A stretch of DNA of 64,000 nucleotides from Synechococcus sp. JA-3-3Ab (lineage in GTDB: Bacteria > Cyanobacteriota > Cyanobacteriia > Thermostichales > Thermostichaceae), in assembly GCF_000013205.1 (NCBI RefSeq), contig NC_007775.1, positions 434,001 to 498,000 on the forward strand. The letters are read 5' to 3'. This document shows, one piece after another, positions 10,839 through 20,466 of the stretch; positions within the stretch are counted from its first letter, which is position 1; each line of letters opens with the position of its first letter. Position numbers and translations under genes: made by a program. The notes below the pieces were generated by a model. The model ran no database searches. It was not told where the DNA came from and saw only the letters and a list, made by a program, of their open reading frames with translations.

Positions 10839-12062
10839 TCAGGGGCGGTGGATGATGGCCTCGACCCGCCGTTGTTTTTTCACCGGATCTACGCCCACCA
10901 GCCGGATGTAGTCCTTGGGAAAACGGCTGAGGCACTGCTCGACAGCCTGACAGGCAGCGGCCCATTCTCTCAGGTGGGCAACTCCACACTCCTGCCAGGA
11001 ATGAACGCGGTAGCGGCGCGGATCCGCATGCTCCACCAGGATCTCATAGCCTTGGGCCAGGATCTGGCGAAGCTGGGCCTGCACGTCTGGGTTGAGGGAG
11101 ACTGGGGCAGGATCGGCCGAGTTGGCAGCCACAGGAGGAGGGGATGGCGGGGAAGCGGGGGGCGGCTCTTGAGGAGCGGAGCGCCGGAGGCCAAGGTATT
11201 CCTCGGAGAGGCGACGGGCTTCTACTTGGTGTTGCTCGGCTTTGAGCTGGTGGCCGGCCTGGATCAACTGCTCCAGAGAAAATCGCGGTGGCGGAAACTG
11301 GGGGGCGCCCTCTTTGCTTTTGAGCAGGCGAAAGGCAATCCCTTCCAGGCCGACTTCTTGGATAAATTGCCATACCTGCTCGTCGTAGAGCTGGGCGCGC
11401 AGGGCGCCGAAAAAGTCGATGGCCTGCTCGGGAAAGGCGTCCACCAGGCGCTCAATCTCCTCAAGAGACAGCCCGTCGGCTTGAAAAATGCCGTGAACGA
11501 TGTGGATGCGGTCGGTGCGGCTGGGCTCCCAGTAGAACTTGCGCATGCGCCCATCGCGGATGAGGGGGGCATAGAGGGTGGAAAAGTCGTTGCCGGTGGC
11601 GATGATGGGCACCCGCGGCAGGGGCTTGGGATCGTAGCTGCCGGGAAGCTGCACGTTGGTGGGGTTGTCGGCGATGTTCATCAGGGTGGCGCTCACCAGT
11701 TGGGTGTTGACGGTGTACTGGGTCATGCTGTTCAGGCGACCGGCGCCGGCATCCAGGTCGTTGATCATCAGCACGGCCATCTGGCCAAATTTGCGGATGT
11801 GCTCGGCAGCTTCACGGTAGCGCAGGCGAATCATACGGGCGGGATCCCCGGCGTCGGGACTTTCCAGCTCGCCCCCCGAGATGTGGACGGCATAGACCTT
11901 CATGCGCTCAAAGATGAGGTTGCATTGGAAGGTCTTGCCCTCCCCCTTGCGCCCGTGGATGCCCAAGATGAGCGGAACGGGCACGTCGGGCAGAGGAAGA
12001 TGATTTTTGGTCAGGTGCAGGGCGACAACTTTAAGAAAGGTGGGGGGGATGTAGTAGCTCAT
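10839..12062 (-). CDS. rca: Rubisco activase with C-terminal SSUL (RbcS-like) domain
   Basis: Residues 1 to about 290 are a Rubisco-activase AAA+ domain with Walker A GRKGEGKT (37-44), Walker B VLMINDLDAG (97-106) and the sensor segment IIATGNDFSTLYAPLIRDGRM. A Pro/Ala-rich linker (about 295-320) leads to residues 323-407. These match the small-subunit-like modules of CcmM: EHADPRRYRVHSWQ, IRLVGVDPVKKQRRVE, IIHRP. Cyanobacterial activases of this design pull inhibitory sugar phosphates from Rubisco, and the SSUL domain docks them to Rubisco in carboxysomes. Transcribed alone; no rbc genes are in the window. Confidence 0.95.
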   Translation of the reverse strand: MSYYIPPTFLKVVALHLTKNHLPLPDVPVPLILGIHGRKGEGKTFQCNLIFERMKVYAVHISGGELESPDAGDPARMIRLRYREAAEHIRKFGQMAVLMINDLDAGAGRLNSMTQYTVNTQLVSATLMNIADNPTNVQLPGSYDPKPLPRVPIIATGNDFSTLYAPLIRDGRMRKFYWEPSRTDRIHIVHGIFQADGLSLEEIERLVDAFPEQAIDFFGALRAQLYDEQVWQFIQEVGLEGIAFRLLKSKEGAPQFPPPRFSLEQLIQAGHQLKAEQHQVEARRLSEEYLGLRRSAPQEPPPASPPSPPPVAANSADPAPVSLNPDVQAQLRQILAQGYEILVEHADPRRYRVHSWQECGVAHLREWAAACQAVEQCLSRFPKDYIRLVGVDPVKKQRRVEAIIHRP

Positions 12063-12363
12063 CGGTGAGCTTGGTTGCGAGAGTTTCTATTTCCTCCATT
12101 GTCGTTCTGGGAAGTTGGCCCCTGCCCCTCCTCGGCCCAATTCTCGGCGGGCAGCAGGGACAATACTCCAGATAAGTGCTAAATTATCTGGACTATCGGC
12201 AAGGGGAAAGAGTGCCCACATGGGCGTTGCCATGGGATTACGCGGGAGGTTAGTTTTTGTAACAGTCTTCCGGCAGGGCGACCCCAGAGATGGCAACACA
12301 AGCTTTTCTGGCGCTCTGGTCAGGCCGGCTTAGACGAAAAGCTGTCCATCTAAGGGTGAGATC
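12063..12363. other. Intergenic region between rca and the antiporter gene
   Basis: About 300 bp lie between two divergently transcribed genes. It should contain both promoters. No RNA gene, repeat or small gene could be supported. Confidence 0.4.
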
Positions 12364-13848
12364 TTGCTGTTGAATTGCCTAAGCTCTGTGTTGCTGGCTG
12401 TCGAAGCCGCCGCTCCCGTCGAGGCGCCAGGGGGAGACAACCTCTCTCCCTTGATCTTGGTGGCGGTGCTGCTGGCCTTGGTGGTCATCTACTTGGCCAG
12501 CCGCGTTGGCGGAGAAATGGCCGTTCGCCTGAGTTTTCCCCCCGTGCTGGGAGAGTTGCTGGGAGGGGTGTTGGTGGGCGGTTCTGGCCTGGGGTTACTG
12601 GTTTTTCCCGAAGGGCCGCTTTCTGCCGAGGCGTTGCCTACCTTGGCCCAGTCCTCAGCTCTGATGCAGATTCTGCAGGCCACCGCGGGTCTTGACAAGG
12701 GATCCCTGGTGCAGGTGTTCTCCTCCCAAAGCCAGATCATCGACATCCTCTCGGAGATGGGGGTGGTTATCCTTCTCTTTGAAATTGGTCTTGAGTCGGA
12801 TCTGGGGGAACTGTTGCGGGTTGGCCCGCAGGCGGCGGCCGTGGCCGTTATTGGGGTTGCTGTGCCCTTTGCGGCGGGAACACTGGGCCTGCTCTACCTC
12901 TTTCACGTGCCTGTCATCCCTGCCATCTTCGCCGGGGCGGCTCTGACGGCAACCAGCATTGGCATCACCGCCCGCGTCTTGGCCGAGCTGCAAAAACTCA
13001 CCTCCCTCGAAGGGCAGGTGATCATCGGCGCCGCCGTCCTGGACGACGTGTTGGGCATCATCATCTTGGCGGTGGTGGCCAGCTTGGCCAAAACCGGAGA
13101 GGTTGACGTCGCCGATGTTGGCCTCATCGTCGTCAGCGCTGTCGTCTTTCTCGTCGGCTCTATCGTCTTGGGGCGACTCCTCAGCCCCTACTTTGTGGCT
13201 CTCCTCAACAACCTGAAAGCCCGCGGCAACCCCCTTTTGCCCGCTCTGGTCTTGGCTTTCTTGTTGGCCTACGTAGGGCAGGTGATCCACCTGGAGGCGA
13301 TTTTGGGCGCTTTTGCCGCCGGCCTAATTCTAGGGGAAACCGACAAGCGCCAGGAGCTAGAAGAACAGATCAAGCCCGTTTCCGACCTGCTGGTGCCCAT
13401 CTTCTTCGTCTGCGTCGGGGCCAAAACCAACCTCGCCGTGCTCAACCCCACCCTCCCCGCCAACCGCGAGGGGCTGATCATTGCCGTCTTCTTGGTTAGC
13501 GTTGCGATTGTGGGCAAGCTGGCCGCCGGCCTGGGGGCGTTCGGCAAGCCGGGCATCAACCGCTATGCCATCGGCGTGGGCATGATCCCGCGCGGCGAGG
13601 TGGGCCTGGTGTTTGCCGGCGTGGGAGCGGCCAGCGGGGTTCTCTCCGAGGCTCTCGACGTCAGCATCATCGTCATGGTGATCGCCACCACCTTTATCGC
13701 CCCCCTCTGGCTGCGGGGAGTATTGATCGGGGAAGTAGACTCTCCTCCTTCTCTCCTGGATCTGCAGGCAGAAGCATCAGAGCAAGACCGCGTCGAAACC
13801 CCATCAGCTCGCTCAGACTCAGAGCAGGTGGGCATTCCTGAGAGTTGA
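12364..13848 (+). CDS. Monovalent cation/proton antiporter, CPA2 (Kef/NapA-like)
   Basis: The 494-residue protein has about 12 hydrophobic segments and the paired-Asp ion site in VLDDVLGIIIL typical of the CPA2 family. It also has the GxxIPRGEVGLVFAGVG helix near residue 405 found in Na+/H+ antiporters. It likely exchanges Na+ or K+ for H+ across the plasma or thylakoid membrane. There is no TrkA-N/RCK domain; the C-terminus is a short hydrophilic Ser/Glu-rich tail. The start is uncertain: TTG at 12364 is the longest option and no good ribosome site is visible. It converges on the FHA gene with a 1-bp gap. Confidence 0.9.
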   Translation: MLLNCLSSVLLAVEAAAPVEAPGGDNLSPLILVAVLLALVVIYLASRVGGEMAVRLSFPPVLGELLGGVLVGGSGLGLLVFPEGPLSAEALPTLAQSSALMQILQATAGLDKGSLVQVFSSQSQIIDILSEMGVVILLFEIGLESDLGELLRVGPQAAAVAVIGVAVPFAAGTLGLLYLFHVPVIPAIFAGAALTATSIGITARVLAELQKLTSLEGQVIIGAAVLDDVLGIIILAVVASLAKTGEVDVADVGLIVVSAVVFLVGSIVLGRLLSPYFVALLNNLKARGNPLLPALVLAFLLAYVGQVIHLEAILGAFAAGLILGETDKRQELEEQIKPVSDLLVPIFFVCVGAKTNLAVLNPTLPANREGLIIAVFLVSVAIVGKLAAGLGAFGKPGINRYAIGVGMIPRGEVGLVFAGVGAASGVLSEALDVSIIVMVIATTFIAPLWLRGVLIGEVDSPPSLLDLQAEASEQDRVETPSARSDSEQVGIPES

Positions 13849-13849
13849 A

Positions 13850-14440
13850 TCACCTCGACTTTCTCCCCAAACGTCCCCAGAGCGTCTGGAACAGCAGCCA
13901 CAGCGGGTTGCGACGGCGGGATCCCACGTCTTCAACCTTCTCCGCCCTCTCCTGTTGGGGCAAAATCACCCGCATCGAGGGCGGGTCAAACCGCTGCATC
14001 GTTGTGGAGCGCCGATCCACCACCTCCGCCTTTAGGCTGCGAAAGCTGACAGACTGGAGATACCGCTGAAACTCTTCGTTCGACAACTGGCGAATGCAAT
14101 ACTGCATCCGCACCTGATCCCCCAACTGGATCTGATCCCCATCCTTGAGATCCCAGCTCAGACATTTCTGCCCGTTTACTGAGATGCCATTGGTGCTGCG
14201 CTTGCCTTCGATATTGCCGTCCAACAGCCGGTAGGTGTAGCCACCGCCCTTTTGCGGCAGCCGCAAGAGCAGCGCGTGCTGCCGAGAAACCGCCGCCGAA
14301 TGGACGACAATGGCGTTGCTGGGATCCCTGCCGATGGAATAGGTGGCGGCACTGAGGGCCACAGCCCGCCGTCCCTGCTCGTCATCGATCACCAGCACAT
14401 GCCAAGTCTGGGAGGGGGAAGACGCTGGGTCAGCAGGCAT
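13850..14440 (-). CDS. FHA-domain protein
   Basis: A 196-residue soluble protein with one forkhead-associated domain, residues about 15-110. Its phosphopeptide-binding signature is visible as SIGRDPSNAIVV, AVSRQHALL and STNGISVNG. FHA domains read phosphothreonine, so it likely works with a Ser/Thr kinase, but none is nearby. The remaining 85 residues are basic (SRRRNPLWLLFQTLWGRLGRKSR at the end) and could contact membrane or nucleic acid. Confidence 0.9.
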   Translation of the reverse strand: MPADPASSPSQTWHVLVIDDEQGRRAVALSAATYSIGRDPSNAIVVHSAAVSRQHALLLRLPQKGGGYTYRLLDGNIEGKRSTNGISVNGQKCLSWDLKDGDQIQLGDQVRMQYCIRQLSNEEFQRYLQSVSFRSLKAEVVDRRSTTMQRFDPPSMRVILPQQERAEKVEDVGSRRRNPLWLLFQTLWGRLGRKSR

Positions 14441-14545
14441 CGTTTGGGGTTGGCTTTGCCAGAGAAAGGTTCGGCAGAAGAAGGGCCTTCCTTCATAATG
14501 ATAGGATAGGGCTTAGCCACCCGCGAGGAATCGTAAACAGCCGCC

Positions 14546-14764
14546 ATGACTGCAACTCCCTCCCTTCTTCAGGAACTTCCCCCCATCTACCCTGGCGTGG
14601 CCGTGCGGGTCATCAATCCCAACGATACCTACTACCTCTTTGAAGGACAAGTACAGCGGGTTACCGACGACCATGCCGCTGTCCTCTTCGAGGGGGGCAA
14701 CTGGGATAAATTGGTTACCTTCCGCCTTTCGGAATTGGAAGTGGTGGACAAGTCCCGCCGCTAG
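14546..14764 (+). CDS. ndhS: NAD(P)H-quinone oxidoreductase subunit S
   Basis: A 72-residue SH3-like subunit of the photosynthetic NDH-1 complex that forms the ferredoxin-docking site for cyclic electron flow. It carries the conserved run [18 protein letters not shown] followed by [22 protein letters not shown], diagnostic for NdhS. It is short and complete, with an ATG at 14546. The membrane-protein gene follows 30 bp downstream on the same strand and may be co-transcribed. Confidence 0.95.
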   Translation: MTATPSLLQELPPIYPGVAVRVINPNDTYYLFEGQVQRVTDDHAAVLFEGGNWDKLVTFRLSELEVVDKSRR

Positions 14765-14794
14765 CTCCGCTCCGCTTTCCTCTAGAACTTCCCC

Positions 14795-15529
14795 ATGCGC
14801 AGCCATTGGCAGGAACCTTTCCTTTGGATCCATGCCGCCGGGATCCTCCTCTTCCCCTTGTGGATTGGGCTAACCGTCATTGGGTTGGCCACCGGGGATC
14901 CTCTCCTGTCGGTGGGAGTAGAGCAGGCCGCAGTGGCTGTGGCGGGCATTGGGCCAGTCTTTGCCATGCAGTGGCGCAAGCCCTTCGATGTCTTCAGCCT
15001 GTGGGTGGCCGCCGTTCCTCCCGAGGAACTCACCCCCGACCAACGCCGCATCTTGGCTGCCTTCCTCAGCCCCGAACACAAGATCTTGACGCTATTGGCG
15101 GCACTCCTGCTGCTGGAAGTCTTTGAGCGCCTCTACGACTTCGCCCCCCTCTTTGCCCCCCTCACCCCTGGCAACGGCACCCGTCTGGCCGGCCTGGCCA
15201 TAGCCGCCTTCGGGTTTTGGGGGGCCAACCTGTTCTTGCAGATCCCCCTTGCTGCAATACGGGTACTTCTCCTCAGCGAGCCGGAGCTGGCCCAACTGGA
15301 TCCCATCCCTGCTGAGGAGATCGAGAGCCGCTTCTCCGTTGTTGGCGATCGCCACACCCCGCTGTTGCAACGGCTGCTGCGCCGGATTGCCGCAGTCCCA
15401 TCGCAGGCACAAAAAGATGGAAATCAGAGACTCGACTGTAAAGTAGAAGTAGCCGAAGCTGCCGGCTCAGATGCCGAATCCGAAGGACGGGAGGCTGCCA
15501 CACCGGAAACGACCCCTGACTTCACTTAG
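14795..15529 (+). CDS. Low-complexity-tail membrane protein (cyanobacterial family)
   Basis: The 244-residue protein starts HWQEPFLWIHAAGILLFPLW and has about four hydrophobic segments in residues 10-160. A hydrophilic, variable tail rich in Glu, Ala and Thr ends it (SDAESEGREAATPETTPDFT). This is the layout of the cyanobacterial family usually named low-complexity-tail membrane protein, whose function is unknown. Lying 30 bp behind ndhS, it could act at the thylakoid, but only location suggests this. Confidence 0.8.
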   Translation: MRSHWQEPFLWIHAAGILLFPLWIGLTVIGLATGDPLLSVGVEQAAVAVAGIGPVFAMQWRKPFDVFSLWVAAVPPEELTPDQRRILAAFLSPEHKILTLLAALLLLEVFERLYDFAPLFAPLTPGNGTRLAGLAIAAFGFWGANLFLQIPLAAIRVLLLSEPELAQLDPIPAEEIESRFSVVGDRHTPLLQRLLRRIAAVPSQAQKDGNQRLDCKVEVAEAAGSDAESEGREAATPETTPDFT

Positions 15530-15650
15530 ACAGGTTGCTGGGACGGATTTCTACCCCAAAGAAACTGCAGCTCGATGCTAGAGTGGACGGGATCCAGACT
15601 GTTGTCTGACCATCGGCGTTCTCCTGATCTTCGAGGCTACCGCACCGGCA

Positions 15651-16451
15651 ATGGCGAGCAACTTTTCCTTCCGCTTTAAACAGTTCACCCAACGCCTCAG
15701 AGAAACCACCCAGCTTCCCCAGTTTTTCACCGAGCAAGCCACCAGCGAAACCCAAAACCTCGCGCGGGAGTTGGCATTGGTTGGGGAATACGCCACCCAG
15801 CTCAGCCAGGTGGTGATGGAGGTGGACTTCCTCAACCAGCTCTACACCCGTCTTTTGAACGAGCGGGAAGTGCTGCAGCAGGAAAAAGACAACTTAGAAG
15901 CGCGGGTCTTCGAGTTGCAGCAGGAGCGCAACGAGACTGAACCCCAAGTGATGTACCTACGTGAACAACTGAGCCAGGCCGCCTTTCAACTGGAGCAAAC
16001 GCAAAACCGCGAGCGCAGCCTCAGCGAGCGGGAACGGCAACTGTCGGAGATCGTGGCCCAACTGGAGCGCCGGCGGGCTGTGCTCAACCAGGCCATCGAA
16101 AACCTCACCAACCAAGAGGCCGATTACACCGTTCGCAACAAAGAGCTAGAGGCCGTCATCAAAGATAACGAGCGCAAAGCCAAGCAATACCTAGAAGCCG
16201 CCAACCACTACCGGGCGTACTTGGAAGAGCTGAACGCCCAGATACAGGAAGCTCAGGCCAAGCTGAGGAGCCTCGGTGTTGAGCCCAAACCCGCCGACCT
16301 GCCGCGGCTTGAGGATATGGAAAAGCCAACTCCCATCCCCACGCCGCCGCCCTCTACTCCCATCGGCTACCCACCACCCCAACAGCCTCCTCCACCCCAG
16401 TCGGGCGGCTACTGGTCGGACAGCCCCTTCGATGACGATCCCTGGAGCTAG
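15651..16451 (+). CDS. Long coiled-coil protein with proline-rich tail
   Basis: 266 residues. From about 60 to 215 it is a continuous Gln/Glu/Arg-rich coiled coil (REVLQQEKDNLEARVFELQQ and onwards). A Pro-rich segment follows (TPIPTPPPSTPIGYPPPQQP), then an acidic, aromatic end (YWSDSPFDDDPWS). There is no signal peptide or membrane segment. I do not recognise the family. The design, a rod with a flexible tail ending in a short peptide motif, would suit a scaffold or cell-structure protein; this is inference. Neighbours give no functional hint. Confidence 0.75.
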   Translation: MASNFSFRFKQFTQRLRETTQLPQFFTEQATSETQNLARELALVGEYATQLSQVVMEVDFLNQLYTRLLNEREVLQQEKDNLEARVFELQQERNETEPQVMYLREQLSQAAFQLEQTQNRERSLSERERQLSEIVAQLERRRAVLNQAIENLTNQEADYTVRNKELEAVIKDNERKAKQYLEAANHYRAYLEELNAQIQEAQAKLRSLGVEPKPADLPRLEDMEKPTPIPTPPPSTPIGYPPPQQPPPPQSGGYWSDSPFDDDPWS

Positions 16452-16603
16452 GGGCTATCCCAACAGCGCTTGTAAGTCAGCTCTGCGGCAAAGCTCAGTG
16501 CCCTCTGCCCTGAGCCGCCTTGGGAGAGCTGAGGGAGACGCGTACCCTAAAGAAGAGATCCACAGTAGGGGATCCAGCGTCCAGTTACACCCAAGCCAGA
16601 CCT

Positions 16604-16858
16604 ATGGAACTGACTGTGCCGGATTTGCAAGCCCTCAGCCAATGGGATCGGCAGTTCTGCCGCTTTGCCGAGCAGCAACAGCTCCTCAAGCCCAAACAAC
16701 TGGCCTTGGCCCTGAAGATCCAGCGGCAGCAGCACGGCCCCCTGGCCTTGATCCTCTGGCAGTTGGGGTTTGTGGGCCTGCAGCACTTGGCGCAGTTTTG
16801 GGAGAGAGTATCTGGCGACGCTGACCCGGAGCTGCTCCAAGACAAGGCCTTCGGCTGA
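16604..16858 (+). CDS. DUF2949 family protein
   Basis: An 84-residue protein matching the small cyanobacterial DUF2949 pattern: a helix ending in LALALKIQ, then GPLALILWQLGFVGLQHLAQFWE, corresponding to the family's LPMILWQYGLVTLxQL block. I choose the ATG at 16604 because the family similarity starts there; the frame is open 28 codons upstream. Function unknown. Confidence 0.72.
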   Translation: MELTVPDLQALSQWDRQFCRFAEQQQLLKPKQLALALKIQRQQHGPLALILWQLGFVGLQHLAQFWERVSGDADPELLQDKAFG

Positions 16859-17198
16859 CAAAAAGGGTGACTGCTGCCGTCTGTTTTCCTGGCCGAGGAG
16901 CGAGACTGCAGTATGGCCTTTTCGGACTCCACCGTCACTCATCCTGAAAGTCCTGTAGCGGTGAGCTGCGGCTCCCTTCCTGCAGCGCCGCCCGCCCCCC
17001 AGCCACCATCGGGTGAATCTTCTGGTTAGCTGACCTGTTGTACTTGGCCGACTGCCGCTTGCGTAAGCAGAAGAGGGAAAGACAGCACTCTGCACCGCTC
17101 CTGCAAGAGGGTGGCTGGGCGCTCTTTCAGCGTGGTTGGCCTACCAACCCTGTCGCTGGAAAAAGCTGGAATCCACAGCCATAGGTTTTGCCCTGCAA
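16859..17198. other. Intergenic region
   Basis: About 340 bp between the DUF2949 gene and the convergent end of the RND pump gene. No supported gene, repeat or RNA. An inexact stem may exist around the stretch of G/C runs near 17000, but nothing definite. Confidence 0.35.
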
Positions 17199-20100
17199 TC
17201 AAGTCGATTCTTCCGGCAACAGACCCTTGGGATCCTCCGGCGGCGGCAGATGGGCCAGATCCCCACGGGATTCGCTCCCCAAAACTCGCGCCTGGATTCT
17301 CTTGATCACGACATAGAGCACCGGCACCACCAGCAGGCTGAGCAGGGTCGAGACGAACATACCGCCGATAACAGCCGTGCCCACAGACTGGCGGCTGGCA
17401 GCCCCGGCGCCACTGGCCACGGCCAGCGGGAAAATCCCCAGGATCGTGCTTAGGGCCGTCATGAGGATGGCGCGGAAACGGGTCTCCGCCGCCTGGATCG
17501 CGGCCTTGACCAGCGGGATCCCCTGGGCAACCAGTTGGTTGGCAAACTCCACGATCAAGATCGAGTTCTTGCTGGCCAGACCGATCAACATCACCAGCCC
17601 CACCTGGCAAAAGATGTCGTTGGCCAGGCCCCGCAGCAGTTGGGCCGAGAGCGCCCCCAGAACCGCCAGCGGCACCGCCAGCAGAATGATCAAGGGATCC
17701 ACATAGCTCTCAAATTGGGCCGCCAGCACCAGGAAGACGAACACCGACCCCAAAGCGAAGATCAGCGGCGCCTGTCCCCCCGACTCGATCTCTTCCAAGG
17801 ACAGGCCCGACCACTCGAAGCCAAACCCCTGCGGCAGCAAGCGGGCAGCCAGACTTTCCATAGCCCGAATGGCTTGCCCTGAGCTGAAGCCCGGCAGCGG
17901 GCTGCCCTGGATCTCCGCCGAGCGGAAGAGGTTGAAGTGGTTGATGATTGCAGGGCCGGTGGTCTCCTCCACCTGAACCAGGGTGCTCAAGGGCAAAAGC
18001 TGCCCCTGCCCACTGCGCACGTAGAACTGGCCGATACGTTCGGGGCTGCCCCGGAAAGCCTGATCCGCCTGCACATAGACCCGGTAGTTGCGGTTGAACA
18101 GGTCGAAATCGTTGACATAGGTGCCCCCCAACAGGGTCTGCAGCGTGCCGAAGACCTCGGCCAGCGGGATCCCCAGCACCTGGGCCATGTCCCGATCCAC
18201 CTTGACCTGCAACCGGGGGGAGTTGGCGTTGAAGGTGGGCGGGTTAATCCGCACGCCCAGGGGGGGTTGGCCCGGCGGGGGCGGCGCGTTGCCCACGAAG
18301 AAAAGCGTGTTGGCCGTCTGCTGCAGCAGGTTGAAATCGTTCACCCCCCGATCCTGGAGCTGGAAGGTGAACCCGCCCGTAACCCCCAAATCGGGAATGG
18401 CTGGCGGCAAAATCGGGATCACCAACGAGCGGCTGATCCCGCCCAAAAAGGGCCCGAACAGCCGGTTGACAATCGCCTGCGCCGATTGTTCCGGTCGCCG
18501 CCGCTCGTCCCAGGGCTTGAGGGTGGCGAAGATTAACCCGTTCCCCGGCGAGGGCCCGGTAAAGCTGAACCCCCCCACGATCACCTGGTTTTCGATTTCC
18601 GGGATCCCGTCCAAAATGGCGCTGGCCTGCCGGATGACCCGGTCGGTGTAATTGAGAGAAACCCCCGGCGGCCCCTGGATGATGGTGATGAAAAAGCCCT
18701 GATCCTCATCCGGCACAAACCCGGTCGGCACGACCTGGAACAGCCAGTAGGTGAGGCCCAGACAGGCGACAAACCCCGCCACCACCAGCAGCCGCAGCTT
18801 CACCACCAGCTCCAGGAACCGACGATAGGCGGCGCGGATCCCTTCCACGGCCCGGTCAAACCAGCGCAACAGCCAAAACATCTGCTCCGAACGGGGGCGG
18901 ATCAGCAGCGCCGACAACGCCGGAGCCAGGGTAATGGCATTGAAGGTAGACAGCGAAACCGATACGGCAATGGTGACGGCAAACTGCCGGTAGATGCGGC
19001 CACTGGTGCCGGGAAAGAACGCGATTGGCACAAACAGGCCCAACAGCACCAGCGTCGTGGCGATCACCGCCCCCAGGACCTCGTTCATCCCCGCCGAGGC
19101 CCCCTGCAGAGGCCGCATGCCGCGGTCGCGGATGTAGCGGGAGATGTTCTCCACCACCACGATGGTGTCGTCCACCACCAGGCCGGTGGCCAAGGTGAGG
19201 CCGAACATGGTCAGGGTGTTGATGGAAAAGCCGAACAGGCGCACAAACGCAAACGTCCCCAGCAGCGCCACCGGGATCGTGACAGTGGGGATGAGAGTGA
19301 TGCGCCAATCCTGCAAAAAGATAAACAGCACCAGCACCACCAGGACAATAGCCTGCAGCAGGGTGAAGATCACCTCCTGCACCGACTCCGTAATAAACAG
19401 CGTGGCGTCGAAGGCGATCTCGTAGATCAAGCCGGGCGGGAAGCTACGGGAGAGCTCCGCCAACGTCTGCCGCACCTGCCGCGACACCTCCAAGGCGTTG
19501 GCATCCGGCTGCTTGGTGATGGCGATCCCCACCGCCTCCTGGCCGCCGATGCGGAAGAACGTATCGTAACTTTGGGCCCCCAGCTCCACCCGACCCACGT
19601 CGGCAATGCGCACCAAGCTGCCGTCGGGGCTGGCTTTGAGCACAATTTGGGCAAACTCCTCCGGCTGCGACAGCCGCCCCGTAGCCTGGACGCTGATCTG
19701 AACCTCCTGATCCGGGGGGCTGGGCTGGCTGCCGATCTGTCCGGCAGGCACCTGGATGTTTTGCTGGCGCACGGCGTTCACCACATCCAGCGCCGTCAGC
19801 CCATAGCCGGCCAGCCGCGTCGGATCCAGCCAGATGCGCATGGCATAGGTGCGCTCCCCGAAGACGATGACATCGCTGACGCCGCGAATGCGCCGCAGGG
19901 CATCGCGCACGAACAGCTCGGCGTAGTTGCTCACAAACAGCTCGTCGTATTCCCCTGCCTCTGAGCGCAGCGCCACCACCTGCACAAAAGCGCTATCGCC
20001 GGCCTTTTCTACACTAAGGCCGTTTTGGATCACCTCTGCCGGCAGCCGCGCCTGCACCCGTGCCACCCGGTTTTGCACATCCACAGCCGCCGTGTCCAGA

Positions 20101-20399
20101 TCCCGATCCGGGCTGAAAGTGACGGTGATCTGGCTGGTGCCGTTGCTGCTGCTCACCGAAGAGATGTAGCGGATGCCCTCGACGCCGTTGATCTCCTGCT
20201 CCAGCACATTGGTTACCGCCGTCTCCACCGTCTCGGCATCGGCTCCAGGGTAAACGGCGGTCACCCTCACCGCCGGCGGCGCCACCTGCGGGTAGTAGTC
20301 CACCGGCAATAGGGGAATGCTCACCGCTCCCACCAGCACAATGATGATGGAGCAGACGCTGGCAAAAACAGGACGGCGAATGAAAAAGTCGACAAACAT
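17199..20399 (-). CDS. RND multidrug efflux pump (AcrB/HAE1 family)
   Basis: The 1066-residue inner-membrane transporter has the family start MFVDFFIRRPVFASV and two copies of a large periplasmic loop plus membrane bundle. The proton-relay Asp pair lies in TGLVVDDTIVVVENI (fourth membrane helix). The frame is open 49 codons further upstream, but homologues start at the ATG at 20399. It exports lipophilic compounds in a tripartite complex with the adaptor encoded 67 bp upstream. No TolC-type outer-membrane gene is in the window. The DRDMAQVLGIPLAEVF segment is typical of HAE1 pumps. Confidence 0.96.
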   Translation of the reverse strand: MFVDFFIRRPVFASVCSIIIVLVGAVSIPLLPVDYYPQVAPPAVRVTAVYPGADAETVETAVTNVLEQEINGVEGIRYISSVSSSNGTSQITVTFSPDRDLDTAAVDVQNRVARVQARLPAEVIQNGLSVEKAGDSAFVQVVALRSEAGEYDELFVSNYAELFVRDALRRIRGVSDVIVFGERTYAMRIWLDPTRLAGYGLTALDVVNAVRQQNIQVPAGQIGSQPSPPDQEVQISVQATGRLSQPEEFAQIVLKASPDGSLVRIADVGRVELGAQSYDTFFRIGGQEAVGIAITKQPDANALEVSRQVRQTLAELSRSFPPGLIYEIAFDATLFITESVQEVIFTLLQAIVLVVLVLFIFLQDWRITLIPTVTIPVALLGTFAFVRLFGFSINTLTMFGLTLATGLVVDDTIVVVENISRYIRDRGMRPLQGASAGMNEVLGAVIATTLVLLGLFVPIAFFPGTSGRIYRQFAVTIAVSVSLSTFNAITLAPALSALLIRPRSEQMFWLLRWFDRAVEGIRAAYRRFLELVVKLRLLVVAGFVACLGLTYWLFQVVPTGFVPDEDQGFFITIIQGPPGVSLNYTDRVIRQASAILDGIPEIENQVIVGGFSFTGPSPGNGLIFATLKPWDERRRPEQSAQAIVNRLFGPFLGGISRSLVIPILPPAIPDLGVTGGFTFQLQDRGVNDFNLLQQTANTLFFVGNAPPPPGQPPLGVRINPPTFNANSPRLQVKVDRDMAQVLGIPLAEVFGTLQTLLGGTYVNDFDLFNRNYRVYVQADQAFRGSPERIGQFYVRSGQGQLLPLSTLVQVEETTGPAIINHFNLFRSAEIQGSPLPGFSSGQAIRAMESLAARLLPQGFGFEWSGLSLEEIESGGQAPLIFALGSVFVFLVLAAQFESYVDPLIILLAVPLAVLGALSAQLLRGLANDIFCQVGLVMLIGLASKNSILIVEFANQLVAQGIPLVKAAIQAAETRFRAILMTALSTILGIFPLAVASGAGAASRQSVGTAVIGGMFVSTLLSLLVVPVLYVVIKRIQARVLGSESRGDLAHLPPPEDPKGLLPEEST

Positions 20400-20466
20400 A
20401 GGCCAGGGATCCGCGTAAGGAGTAGAAGGGGATGACCAAGTTGGGAAACCGCTCAAGAGGAGAAAT

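Noticed and set aside
12115..12333. Short plus-strand frame upstream of the antiporter
   Set aside because: Arg/Pro-rich translation typical of GC-rich noncoding DNA; no start signal or similarity.
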